Part shown: positions 1-11,600 of the stretch, one piece after another
Numbering within the stretch: the stretch's first letter is position 1
Layout of the letters: each line of letters opens with the position of its first letter
DNA from: Mesostigma viride
Taxonomy: Eukaryota; Streptophyta; Mesostigmatophyceae; Mesostigmatales; Mesostigmataceae
Length of the DNA stretch: 64,000 nucleotides
Direction: 5' to 3'
NCBI GenBank assembly: GCA_009746045.1
Contig: RPFO01000164.1
Span: 3,516,026-3,580,025 of the forward strand
Notes under the pieces: model-generated
Seen by the model: only the letters and a program-made list of their open reading frames with translations
Database searches by the model: none
What the model was told of the DNA's origin: nothing
Program-made: the position numbers and the translations under genes

Positions 1-1492
1 TTTATACAAGAACTGTGGCAACCTTACATAGGCTAGTATTCAAGCATTACTCAATACGTTCATGAAGGCTGATATGTGTGCGAGTAATGATTTATAACCA
101 GTAACCTGCATGTGTTTGTGCAGGTTGCATGCTTCGCCAGTATCCTCTGGCTTCCTCATATACCCTATTGTTGTCGAGGTATTTTGTTACCCACGCGCAA
201 GGGTTAGTGTATTCTGACGTGTGTCACGGGGCAAGCACATGTGCTGAATCATTTGGTGCAGTTGAATGGCCTAGCTCAGGTTAGTTGGGCATGCCGATGC
301 CTGCCCTTGTCTCAGACTTGGCTGTGCAGCATGAAAAAGTGATTAAATCTGCTTTTAAATGCTAACCTATGTCACCAAATAAGCTCCTATTGAGCCTAGA
401 CTTGGTGTATGGGCTACTTTGGAAGTCTAATAGATGCATGCTAAAGCTGTGTCTGACAAGGTTTGGGTCTTCTTTGGTAATGAATATTGTGAAAAATATC
501 GTAAAATGAGCTATTTATACTGCCAAATGTCACAAACATGTCGAAAGCGCAGAGCAAATTGAGCTCTGTCCTTGTCATCATGTTCATGCATCCTATTTCA
601 GTCTGTGCGCAAGTTTGCATGTCCATGGGACAGCATTTGATGTAATTTACAAGCCCCTCAGTAAGCAAAAATGTAAAAAACTGCAAACCTTCTGCTGTTG
701 CACGTCACAGTTAACCTTGACCAGCTTGTCCGATGACCCCCAAGTCTGGGGGTTAACACTACCATACATGTGCTCACTTTGGCCCAAAACCTGGATTCAA
801 CAGGTGTCAGCAAGCCAGTCAAAGAGTTTTTTGGCAAAAAAAAACTTTTTAAAAATGCCAAAATAATATGTGTATACAACGTCAGCCCATCATTCAACTA
901 AACAGCATCAGCCTATAGTTCAACCACGTAACACCGACACCCACAGAACCAAGCACAGGACAACAAGGGCGGCTGTACATCCTTCCCAGACACAATACGA
1001 TCCTTCCGCGAACACACAAGGGGTGAGACAGCCAGTCAGCAAAGATGTCCACTGCCTAAAAACTCACGATCAGATCTGTCTAGGGGCGGTTTTTGCTAAG
1101 GAATGCTGCTGCTGTTGCTGCAAGGTCCTGCCAAAATCTGCAGGGTCTTCCGGCCGTGTGGGTACTACCCCTCAATCCCTACAACGCCGGGTCAGCGCCA
1201 AACACAAGCGGGCCGCAGCACATATATGCCAGGCCCCTAGCAGTTGGTTGACAGATTTATGGTGCATGCACTATGGACAGCATTTATCAGCATACATGTG
1301 CACACACACATACATACACTCAAAGGTGAATCGACCGAAGCCCTCGTGACGACGTCTACACATTATCGAGGCGGTTCAAACAGGTGCACACACACGTACT
1401 TCAGCCGTAATATCAGACGGCAGTTTACCGCCGGACGCAACGGTGCTCGGCTCACCAGGTCAACGTAGCATGGATGTCAACCTTATACGTAC
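1..1492. other. No gene resolved; probable intron or flank
   Basis: Mixed-composition DNA with no long conserved reading frame. Its right end is the donor side of the minus-strand exon at 1493-1655, so much of it may be intron of that gene, whose further exons I cannot place. A short A-rich run near 836-850 and simple CA-rich stretches near 1300-1400 are the only other structure seen. Confidence 0.3.
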
Positions 1493-1655
1493 CGAATTGA
1501 TGCCCAGATCTCTTCTTGCCCGCCGCGCGCTCCATTCCATCCGTTTTTAGGTGACCTCTGGCTTGATCACAATCCTCTCCTCCATCGGAACCTTCCTTCT
1601 CGTTTGAAGGAATTTCACCTTCCTCTACATCCTCCTCTGCTTGCATTGGAAAAGA
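1493..1655 (-). CDS. Probable exon of a minus-strand gene encoding an acidic, then basic, disordered segment
   Basis: On the minus strand a T-rich polypyrimidine tract ending in CAG directly precedes 1655. A strong donor (GTACGTAT) follows 1493. Between them lies an open stretch of 163 bases. Read in phase 0 it begins SFPM and runs through an acidic part (AEEDVEEGEIP) into a basic one (AAGKKRSG), a composition typical of disordered N-termini of nuclear or RNA-binding proteins. The ATG at 1646 could be the start, with a non-coding upstream exon ending at an AAAG/GTAACG donor near 1978. No domain is recognised. The gene would diverge from the SMG7-like gene that starts at 2669. The splice signals are good, but the exon chain is not established. 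Confidence 0.45.
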
Positions 1656-2139
1656 CTGTGGCCCAGAAAAAAAAGGAAGCATCAGAAGCCGGCGTTACGT
1701 TAGATACATTAAAGCATCTGCATTATTTTGTGTTCGTGCTCGTGGGGATGTGCCTCACAAAGCATCAGCCAACATGACCGATAATCAGCTATCTTGCTAC
1801 ACACTTCTGAGGCACATTCATGCTTATTTAAACCGGGGTTATTGCCCAGACAGATGAACAATTCATAAAAAAAGAATAACCACAATGGCCACGAGGTTGC
1901 CTGGTAAGGATTAAAAAATGTTTCGGGTAGTTCGGGGCACAATAACAGGAATAGTTGGCACCCTTGGCTCGTTACCTTTAATAATCTGCAGTTAAAATTG
2001 TCCACTGGCGACCAGCAAAATGTTTAGCAGGAAAATAAGGCAACTGCACGTGACGCTCTCGCACAATTCGGGGCACCGACTCTGTTGCTTGCTTGCCGCT
2101 AGCGAAATACAGTTGCACCATTGCACGCAGCCGCTGCAT

Positions 2140-2668
2140 GGCCTGGCAGACTACATCGCCCAAGCGTGTTTCGTTGCCTCGTTCACGCTCCGAGCAAGCC
2201 TCGTGCTGACTGATAAGACGTGCTCAGTGCTCACTGCTCAGTGCTCACTGCTCAGTGCTCAGTGCAAGAGCAGGCCCGATTGTAATGCTGCAGGATGACA
2301 CGGGGATGCAGTTAATGAACGGCACACGGACGGCGATCGGGCAAGAATGACAAAGGAAGGCCTATAGTAAGCACATGCAGATCCGAATCATGGGAAGGAT
2401 GTACGGGTGGTGGCGCACAGCAGAATAATTGGAATTATTGGAGGGTGGCAGATTGGCAAATAATTATTACTGGTCAGCTACCGTGTGACATACAGTGAAA
2501 TATCGGTGGGCTGACATGGCGAAATTGGCAGTGATTCATCAGCTCCATCGTTGAGAACATCTCGTCGCGCTATGCGATAGGGTTTCGAAACGTCTCGTCA
2601 AAGACAATTCAAGGATGAGAAATCTAAGAAAATTGCACTACAGGATTTGTTTCTAGAAACTGTTACAA
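2140..2668. promoter_or_regulatory. Candidate divergent promoter region
   Basis: About 500 bases between the presumed minus-strand gene and the ATG at 2669. It includes a small tandem run of CAGTGCTCACTG units at about 2222-2268. No convincing TATA box is seen. The assignment rests only on the divergent gene layout. Confidence 0.25.
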
Positions 2669-5600
2669 ATGAGCAAGCCAGACCTTTCTCCTTCCGGAGC
2701 ACTGGCTGGCATAGCCCTACGAGACCTTCGTGGAGGCGGGGGCGAAAACAGGAACGCACATCGATATCACGTTCCAGAAGATTTCAAGGCGACCATAGAT
2801 GCCGAAGCAGAAGCCATTCGCCAGCCGGCTTCCGAAGGAAAAGTTGCTAGGGCGTTGGTTCACTCAAACTCCTCCAGTGACATGTCTGGCGAAGAACATC
2901 TGTCGAAGAAATCATCCTGGGGCATGCAGGACGAACAACGGCATAAATCGACTCTTCACAGCTGGGACTCCGTTAGCTCCATGAACGACAGTGGTAATGC
3001 ATCCAGCAATGCCCGGGCCTCGACGCTGGCCACGGGAGGCAATCAAGCCGGAATTTTGCGGGTTCGACCCTCCCAGACATCCTCCGCTATAATCACCGCG
3101 TCCGGTACCGACAAGGACAAGGATCCCCTGCGAGTCTGCGCAACGCTCTGGGAGCGCGCGAAGAAGCTGGACCCCGTGCTGTGGGGCGCGCTGCGCGAGA
3201 TGCAATCTGCCGCGGGCCGTGGCGACGCTGGCGGGAGCGGCGCCGGGATGGGCGTGGACATCGCCGCCATCGCGAGGGAGATTCGCGCCGCGCTGGAGGG
3301 CATCATATTCACGGACCTCGCCCACGCTGTAGAGGTCAAGGGCGCGGACCAGAGGGTATGGCTCATGGACCACAAGCTGTCGAGGGAAGCCGCCAAGGGG
3401 CTCAAGGGCGCGTACGACCGTGGCGTCACACAGCAACTACTCGTGTGTGAGGCCGACGCGGCACGCTTCTACCGCCGGCTGCTCCAGCGGCTGGGGAAGG
3501 AGCACCAGGGCGCCCTGGCGGCGCCGTCAGCAGCGAGCGCACGCACAGGTACTGACCTGCCCAATGCGCGGCGCGTGGTTTTTGCTGGAGGTGGACAGGG
3601 GATGGCCACGGTGCATGGATCCGATGCGAACGGATGGATCACGTGTGGCGGAACCGAGGCGATGGGCTGTCCCATCGTCCCCGTTGGCTTTACCTGTGAG
3701 CCGTAGCCTAGTTTGACAAACACCAACGCACCTGACGTGACAAACACAAACACGCCGAACGTGGCAATTGTCCTTGTGCCAAACTTGAGCGCATCCCGGA
3801 CACGCACGCACCAAGCCATGCTGGTTTATAATCGGTGGTCTGGTTTATGCACAACGGGTTCATATATAATCGGTGGTCTGGTTTATGCACAACGGGTTCA
3901 TATATAATCGGTGGTCTGGTTTATGCACAACGGGTTCATATATAATCGGTGGTCTGGTTTATGCACAACGGGTTCATATATAATCGGTGGTCTGGTTTAT
4001 GCACAACGGGTTCATAGTCAACTAGTTACATCAGCGCCATCCCCTCAGGTGGCTAGGTGCAGCGACAACACCTGACAGTGTGGTGCTCCGTGTCCATACC
4101 TCTGCTAGCCACCGCTCTCCTAGGCTTCGCAAATGCCACACCTTCAAGGGGTCGGTCGGCCCGGACCTAGTCCGCCACAGCGCTCTATCGTCGCCGCAGC
4201 TCAGCTCACCTGTGTAGCGCAGCCCCGGTTGCCCACGCGTGCGTGCGTGCTTTCCACTGTGTTCTATTTTGCACCCTGCTTGCCCGCTAGCACGCCGTCC
4301 CCTCGCGCATCATCTCGAGATGCTTGCGTACATCCTCTTCTCGGCTCGCCCTCGCTGCATGGTCTCGCTGCCTCATCTATCTACAGTAGCATCTCCTCTT
4401 TGCTGTCTACATATCCAATACATGTCTATTATCATGGATAGCCACCGGTGGGCTGCGACAAGGGGCCCCCGCCGCCGCCGGTGGCTGGCGCCACCTACAG
4501 CCCCGTGCCCCTGTTGCCCCTTGCGTTGGGACAACTCTCCCCCATCCGACAGCCTCATACTGTCGCGCCTCGTTTACATTTATACGATTCCGCGAAAACT
4601 GGGAGAGGCTCTTGTAAATGTTTATATCTCCTCTAGTTGTCTATATGTCCTCTAGTTGTCTATATCTCCTCTAGTTGTCTATATCTCCTCTAGTTGTCTA
4701 TATGTCCTCTAGTTGTCTATATCTCCTCTAGTTGTCTATATCTCCTCTAGTTGTCTATATCTCCTCTAAATGTTTATATCTCCTCTAGTTGTCTATATCT
4801 CCTCTAAATGTCTACCAAAAGCCTCACTCTTCTCCCTGCCTGGTTCCTGTTGCCGCCGCCGCTGCTGCCCCTGGCGGCTGCCCCTGCTTGCCTTACCGCC
4901 GTCACTGCTGTGGGCACCGCATCAGGCGGCGCCCCGCTCGTGCGCTCGCTCTGCCAGTGGTGCCTGCTGTGCATGGGCGACCTGGCGCGCTACCAGGTGG
5001 CGCGGCGCGGGGGCGCCCGCTCCTCGGCCGAGGCGCGTCGCTGCTATTTGCGTGCGCTGCAGCTGGACCCGATGCACGGCAAGCCCCACAACCAGCTCGC
5101 GGTGCTGGCCTCGTACGAGGGAAACGATTTTGAGGTGGGTATAAGAAACATGGCTTTATGCTAGTATCAAATACACTAATAGTTGAATCAAACAAGTAAA
5201 AAGAAGCTTGCTGGCCTTGCACGAGGGCCGAGGGGGATGACTCTGAGGCTGGTCTTAAGGTGTTTATTTATTAGAAATCAGGGAATCAAACGGTTGAATA
5301 GGGCAGGTGATAAGAAGCTTGCTGGCGCCGTACGAGGGGGAGGACTCTGAGGCGGGTGGTAAATTGTTTATTTATTAGAGATCAGGGAATCAAATGGTTG
5401 AATAGGGCACGTAATAAGAAGCTTGCTGGCGTCGTACAAGGGGGATGACTCTTGAGGCGGGTGGTACAGTGTATGTTTGTTAGACATCAGGGAATCAAAC
5501 GGTTGAATAGGGCACGTAATAAGAAGCTTGCTGGCGTCGTACGAGGGGGAGGACTCTTGAGGTGTGCACTGGGTAGTGACACGTTTGCTGACCCCAGTAC

Positions 5601-8600
5601 GACACCTGTACCATAGGATCGGTTTGTCGAGTCAGACAAGTACAATAAGTGTGATGACAACATATGAGGGGGACCATGGTGACGTGGATAGTACAAGTGT
5701 TTTGGATGCTAGTATCACAGGATCAAATTGTCGAGTCAGACAAGTAGGAGACTACGAGTGCATGTGCTCTCCTCGTATGAGGGGGCCAACTTGGGCAGCG
5801 TAGCTGGGTAGGAAAAGGTCTCTTCATCCAGCAATAGCATGGTTTCATCAGACAGTCGGCAGCGTGCTGGCCTCGTTCAAGGGGGATGATCCTGAGGTGG
5901 GTCAGGGGAGGGGGTTAATGTGAGGTAGGCAGGGCTAGGGGACGGTTGTGAGGGCTCGGGGGAGGTAGGGGTTGCATGACAGGGTATATATACGAGACAG
6001 AGTTTTGGCCTTGTCGTGCATCATGTTAGCGTTGGTATACTAGTCGCATCATGCTTGCAGCTGTCACGCCTGCCACCCGGCCGCTGGCCATGGTTGCGTG
6101 AGCGGGGCCCGCTGGATGCGGGGGAGTGGGGGTGGCTGCGAGTGGGGTGCTGAAACTTATGTTCCGAGCAACCCCCTCGCTGCTGAGCTCTTTTTCGGCA
6201 CGGGCATGGACTTGGCGTGGTGGGGGTGGGGATGGGGGTGGCATGGTAGGAGGTGGGGCTGAGGAGGGCGCTGGGTTGCCTTTGGTGTTTGGTGTCGATG
6301 GTGGGTTTTTCGTGGGCGCTGCTATCCCTATAATTTGTGCTATACGGATAAGGCATCGCATCTTCTTGCTCCGTGGACCACACTGAATACTGCCACCCGG
6401 CACCTCCCGTCCATGCATGGCGCCATGCACAACATCTTGGCCCGCCCCACTGCGTGCCGTGTGCCAGTCGGTGTACCGCTACTTCCGCGCCATGATGACC
6501 GCGCACCCATTCCCGGCACGAGAGAACCTGCTGGCCCTGTTTGAGAAGAACCGCGACAAGCTCGCCACCATGCTGGTGCGCCGCCGGCAACGAGATAACG
6601 GCGGCGGCAGCAGCAGCAGGGGTGGGGGAGGGCATGGGCGGGGCGGGGGTCGGCCGACCAGCGCGGGCCGGGAACGGGCTGACCGTGCCGCGGTCGACCC
6701 ATCCGTGTCAGCGTCGGACGACAGTGGCGAGGAGCAGATGGCTTTGTTCAAGCGGCGCTTCCTGGCGGTGCATGGCATGCTGTTCACGGGGTAAGGGCAT
6801 CATACCCCACGCTTTGGGGGGGGTGCTGGGGGGAAGGTCAAGTGGCATGCGAGAGCACGTAGCACTAGGCTTGGCGAGTGCCACCCCTTCAGGGGGTCGG
6901 CTTGCCTGTAGGCAGCAGAGGTGGAGGGGTGGAGACGCTATTGGTGTTTTGCCGACCGAGGTGGTCCTTTGCCGTTCCTTGCGCATCATGGACCTCGGGG
7001 CGCTGGGGCGTTTGGAGAAGTATCTTCTGTGTGGTTTTACTCTCCAGTCCCACGTTTGAGTGGCCCTTGTCCTCTATCTGGCGCTGGTGCGTTTGGAGAA
7101 ATATCTTCTGTGTGGTTTTACGCTCCAGTCCCACGTTTGGGTGGCCCTTGTCCTCTATCTGGCGCTTGTGTTTTTGGAGCATGGTCCTGGAGGAGTATTG
7201 ATCGTGCACGTCTTGTCGCTAGTTCATCCCGTGGCTAATCCTGTTGCGGTGATCCTATTGCTGGGTACCTTTTCGACGCGTGCCCTCGCGCAGCGTTGGC
7301 CTGGAGGAGCTCGAGCGCACCGCTTGCGCGTGCCTGCAGGACATGCGCCTCCTGCTGGAGACGATGCAGGACGGCATGGAGGCCGAGATGGGCCGCGCGA
7401 TGGACGAGGAGGAGGGGGGGATGTACCGCGAGCTCTACCAGCCGCTCGAGCCACAGCAGTCACAAGAGCCACAGCAACCAGGCCATCCACACGGGCAAGG
7501 GGCATCCAGTGGTGGCGTTGGTGCCGGCACCGGCAGTCATGGCGGAATTCGCGGCAGCACGCTCGGTTCCGTGGAGGCCAGCGGTGGTGATGCGGGGGGA
7601 GGTCGTGGCCATCATGAGCCTCCCTCCTTAGCGCAAGGCGCCTCGCTTCTGTCATCCGACCCATCCGCAAGCACATGGTCCCCCCGCGACCCTTTTGCCC
7701 TGCAGCTGCTCGCCCTCTGCCTCTTCACTTGCCACTACGCGCTGCGGCACGGGTCGCGGGGCGCGGCCGCACAAGGGCCCGAGGCGGCGCTGGATGCGGC
7801 CGTGGTCGAGCTGTGCGTGCCCAGGGGCCCCTGGCCGCCCCTGGTCACTGCCTCCATGGCGCTGCTCATGGAGGTGGTGGGCTGCCTTCTGCGCGCGATT
7901 CGCGTGCGGCGGCCGAGGCGATGGGGCGGGAGAATCAGCGCGGGCGGTCCTGGCACCGGCGGTGTGTACGGTGGGGATGGGACCGGGGACAGCGGCCAGG
8001 TGGCAAATGGCAGCGGCCGGGGCCTGGTGACGGGTGGCAGTGGCTGCAGTGTGTATTCGGAGATCGATATCACCGACGATGGCACTGATGTGCTGGTGGG
8101 GCCAGTACAGGCGCTAGCGATTGGGCAATCCGGGGAGGTCATCCCGGGCGAGCCTCAGCCTCAGCATGATGAGCAAGTGGGGGGTGGCGAAGGAATTGGG
8201 GCAGGTGCCAGTGGACATGGGGGTGGGGAGGAGGCAGGTGGTGGTGTGGCTCCTGTAGTGGCCGGCGCAAGCAGCCATGCGCCATGGAGCAGCAGGCTGA
8301 CTCATGCCACCCCCTGGCTGGGCGCTGTGGGTGTGTTTGTTGGGTGGATGCACCGCTTTTTCGACCAGTGCATGGCCATGGATGATGAAGACAGCAAGCG
8401 GCAGCTCGCGATTGGGTACGTGCGGCCAGATGATTGGGTATGTGTGGCACGATGATTGGGTATGTGTGGCCCGATGATTGGGTATGTGTGGCCAGATGAT
8501 TGGGTATGTGTGGCCAGATGATGGGTATGTGTGGCCAGATGATGGGTATGTGTGGCCAGATGATGGGTATGTGTGGCACGATGATTGGGTATGTGTGGCC

Positions 8601-11600
8601 AGATGATGGGTATGTGGGGGCGCAGTGAGCGGGGGTGGCTGTGGCGGTGGCTTTGAGGGAAGGAAAGTGGAAGGAATGCCCGAAGGGCGGGGTTGGGCAC
8701 AAAGAAGCGGTGTGGGGATAAGCAGAGCAAGTTTAATGTGAAAACGAGGGGGGTGGAGGGTTGCAGGGAAAACGAAATCGATATCAATTAGACTCTAGTG
8801 ATGTGGCGTGCAGCAGCATGGGTGGTGATCTTCGCCTGTTGTCGGTGTTGCTGTGAGAGGGACATGGTGCATTTATGGAGTGTCTACATGAGGCGTTTAC
8901 ATGGTGTGTTTATGACTATGAAATGTGGTAATCGGTAGTGACTTGCCCGTCTGCCGCTGGCTGGGAAAGCAGCCAGTGATCTGTACTGTCCAGTTTGCAC
9001 TTGTGGGGACGCCGGCCACTGCTTTCGGGTGGGGTCGTGTAAACGCTCCCAGGAAAACCATCCACTGGCTTGTGCTCGCTCGCTTGTATGTAAAGACAGC
9101 GATAGGGTCACTGGGATCAACGTCCTTGGGTTGAAATGCCGGGGTCGGCGTCAGCCCTGGACCGCATGAACTTAAGCACGTAGAGGAGAGACGCGGCTCG
9201 TCTTTTGGGAGGTCGGCTAGGCTGGCTTGGAACTGGAATGCGGTTGCGTGGCAGGTATGACGGGTTGAGTCCACGTGAAAACAAGTGGTAAAGAAAAAGA
9301 ATTGGCCGACATGATTGCAAGGTCAGCTAGGAAGCACAGCGCCGGCAATTCTGGTGCACACGGCTCGCTCGGAAGAGGTGGTTGCCTTAACCTTGGTGAC
9401 ATCTTGCTTGCTCGGTGATGCCACATGGCAGGTTGCCGAAACATTCATGCTACAGAGTTCAACTTGATTAGAATTTCACATTATTCGAGTGGGGCCACGA
9501 CGCTGTGCACACGCATATTGCCGCACCTACCTCTGCGCCATGCACGATTCCCTCTTGCTTGTTCTTCGTGGAGCAATCACCAATCACCACTCCCAAACAC
9601 CACCACCATGATCCCCGCAGGCTGTCCTCACTACTAAATGACCTGCAGCTGGTCGTGGCCGATGGCGGCTTGCCGGCGGTGGACGCCGCATTGCTGGACG
9701 CGCAGCTCCCGGAGGACGCTGAGCTGGCGGGTTTCTTGCCTATGGTGCTTGCGTGGGACCGGCGCACGCCGCAGGCGACGTGAGTTTATTTTAGATACAC
9801 ACGCCGCGTGAGTTTTGTAATGAAAGTGCACGCGGCATGAGTATGTAGTTGGTTAATAAGTGTGCATGCCAAGTGAGTCTATTAGTACATGCGTGCATAA
9901 GTTGATTAGGTCCACCTACATAGGAACCAAGCGTGTGCGTAGTATGATAGATGCCCACACACGGTACATGTCAGATCTACCTACATAGGAACCAAGTGTG
10001 TGGGTAGTATGATAGATGCCCACTCACGGTACAGTAGATGCAATCCAGGCTATCCAGTATCCTACATACACACTTGGGAAAAAAATGTCCTACATACACA
10101 CTTAGGTGTGTGCGCGTGTGTACCACCACGCCTTGACCCATGCCATGTCACACCCGTTTTTCATGTCATGGTGTAGTCCCTGTTTGGTGGGAACCAGCTC
10201 CCCATTATCACCGAATCGTTCGGATTGACTGACAACGCATCTGCCTTACCTAACGAATGAGTAATTGACCATAGATTCATACGATGATAATTAAACGATA
10301 GAATGGTGAGGCAACAGCTGTTCGTTTAATGATACGCTGGACCTGACATAAAGGGGGGAGCTCGAGGTGACGTTTGCAATGCAAACGTGTTGCTTCTTGC
10401 AACCAAGCGTTGGCCAACATGGTATCTGACCAAGACCTGATCCAGGCCGCATGCAGCACAAACTATCCGACCGTCCCTTAGCTCTATACTGCCAGCCCCA
10501 CAAAGTGACTTGGACAAGCGCCGGGTCAAGGTACACAGGTGCACATTACCGAAGTGATGTAATACTTGTGATGCACATTGTAATACTATGTGATGCACGT
10601 TACCGAAGTGATGTAATACTTTGGCACATGATAACTTTCTCTATTCCTCACTATTCCTAACTACTCTCTGCGCAGTCAAGCGCTGTGAGTGAATCACGGC
10701 GAACAGTACCTAACCTGCCTTAATTTCAGCTTTGCCAGAATAGCATAAGTGGGTGCATCGTAGAAGAAACATGCAACCACAACACCTTGCTGTACAGATT
10801 GGCTGGTGTCATAAATTAGAGGCAGTTGGGCACATAACCGGGCTTAACCCTGACACTAATGCTGGTGAAATGACTATTACTGGCGGATGCTAAAGCCTAA
10901 ATGTCTTAGTAATTACTATTAGCTGTTGAGCTACTGCTGCTTCGACCTGACCAGTATCTATTACTTTGCTGCGACCAAACTACTGTCTGTTACTACTGCC
11001 TGTTGCTACTATTTATCACGTCTATCTACTGCTACTGTCGCTTATGCAGCGTGGAGGCTGCCCCCCTGCTGGACGCGGCTCATGTGGAGGCGATCCGCAT
11101 CGCCCGCATCCTCGCGTTCGGTCAGTTTGCCGCGACTACGCCCATCCCGGCCACATCTGGGATCACTGCCGCTGCCGCCCCTGGGGAAGACTCGGAGACG
11201 CGTTTCTTATACTACCACCCGGAGGTGGGCTTATACAGTGCCTCGCCCACCCCACCCGAATCCCCCGTGGACGCAGCAGAGGCGCTGATGGATGCTGAGG
11301 ACTTGGCAGCGGTGCCTCTAACCGATGAAGAGGTCAGTGACATGCCGTACGAAGGGTCTGGCAGCCAGCCCGGCAGCATGAGTGCCAGTGGCGGGACAGG
11401 AACAGGGGCGGGGACAGGTGGTGGTCTTCTAGTGGTCGACCCTGCTGTCATCCGGCAGGCCATGCAGAAGGCACGGCAGGACAGGAGGCGCGCCGCGGGC
11501 ACGCCACGTGGCGGCGCGGGGGGGAGACCTGGCGGGAGGGCTCCCTCAGGTCGCGGCCCGAGCCCTCACGCGGTCGTGTTGGATGCCGACGACCGCAACG

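Noticed and set aside
6021-6635. Minus-strand frames overlapping exon 3 of the SMG7/NYN gene
   Set aside because: Shadow frames of GC-rich coding sequence and intron; no motif or splice support.
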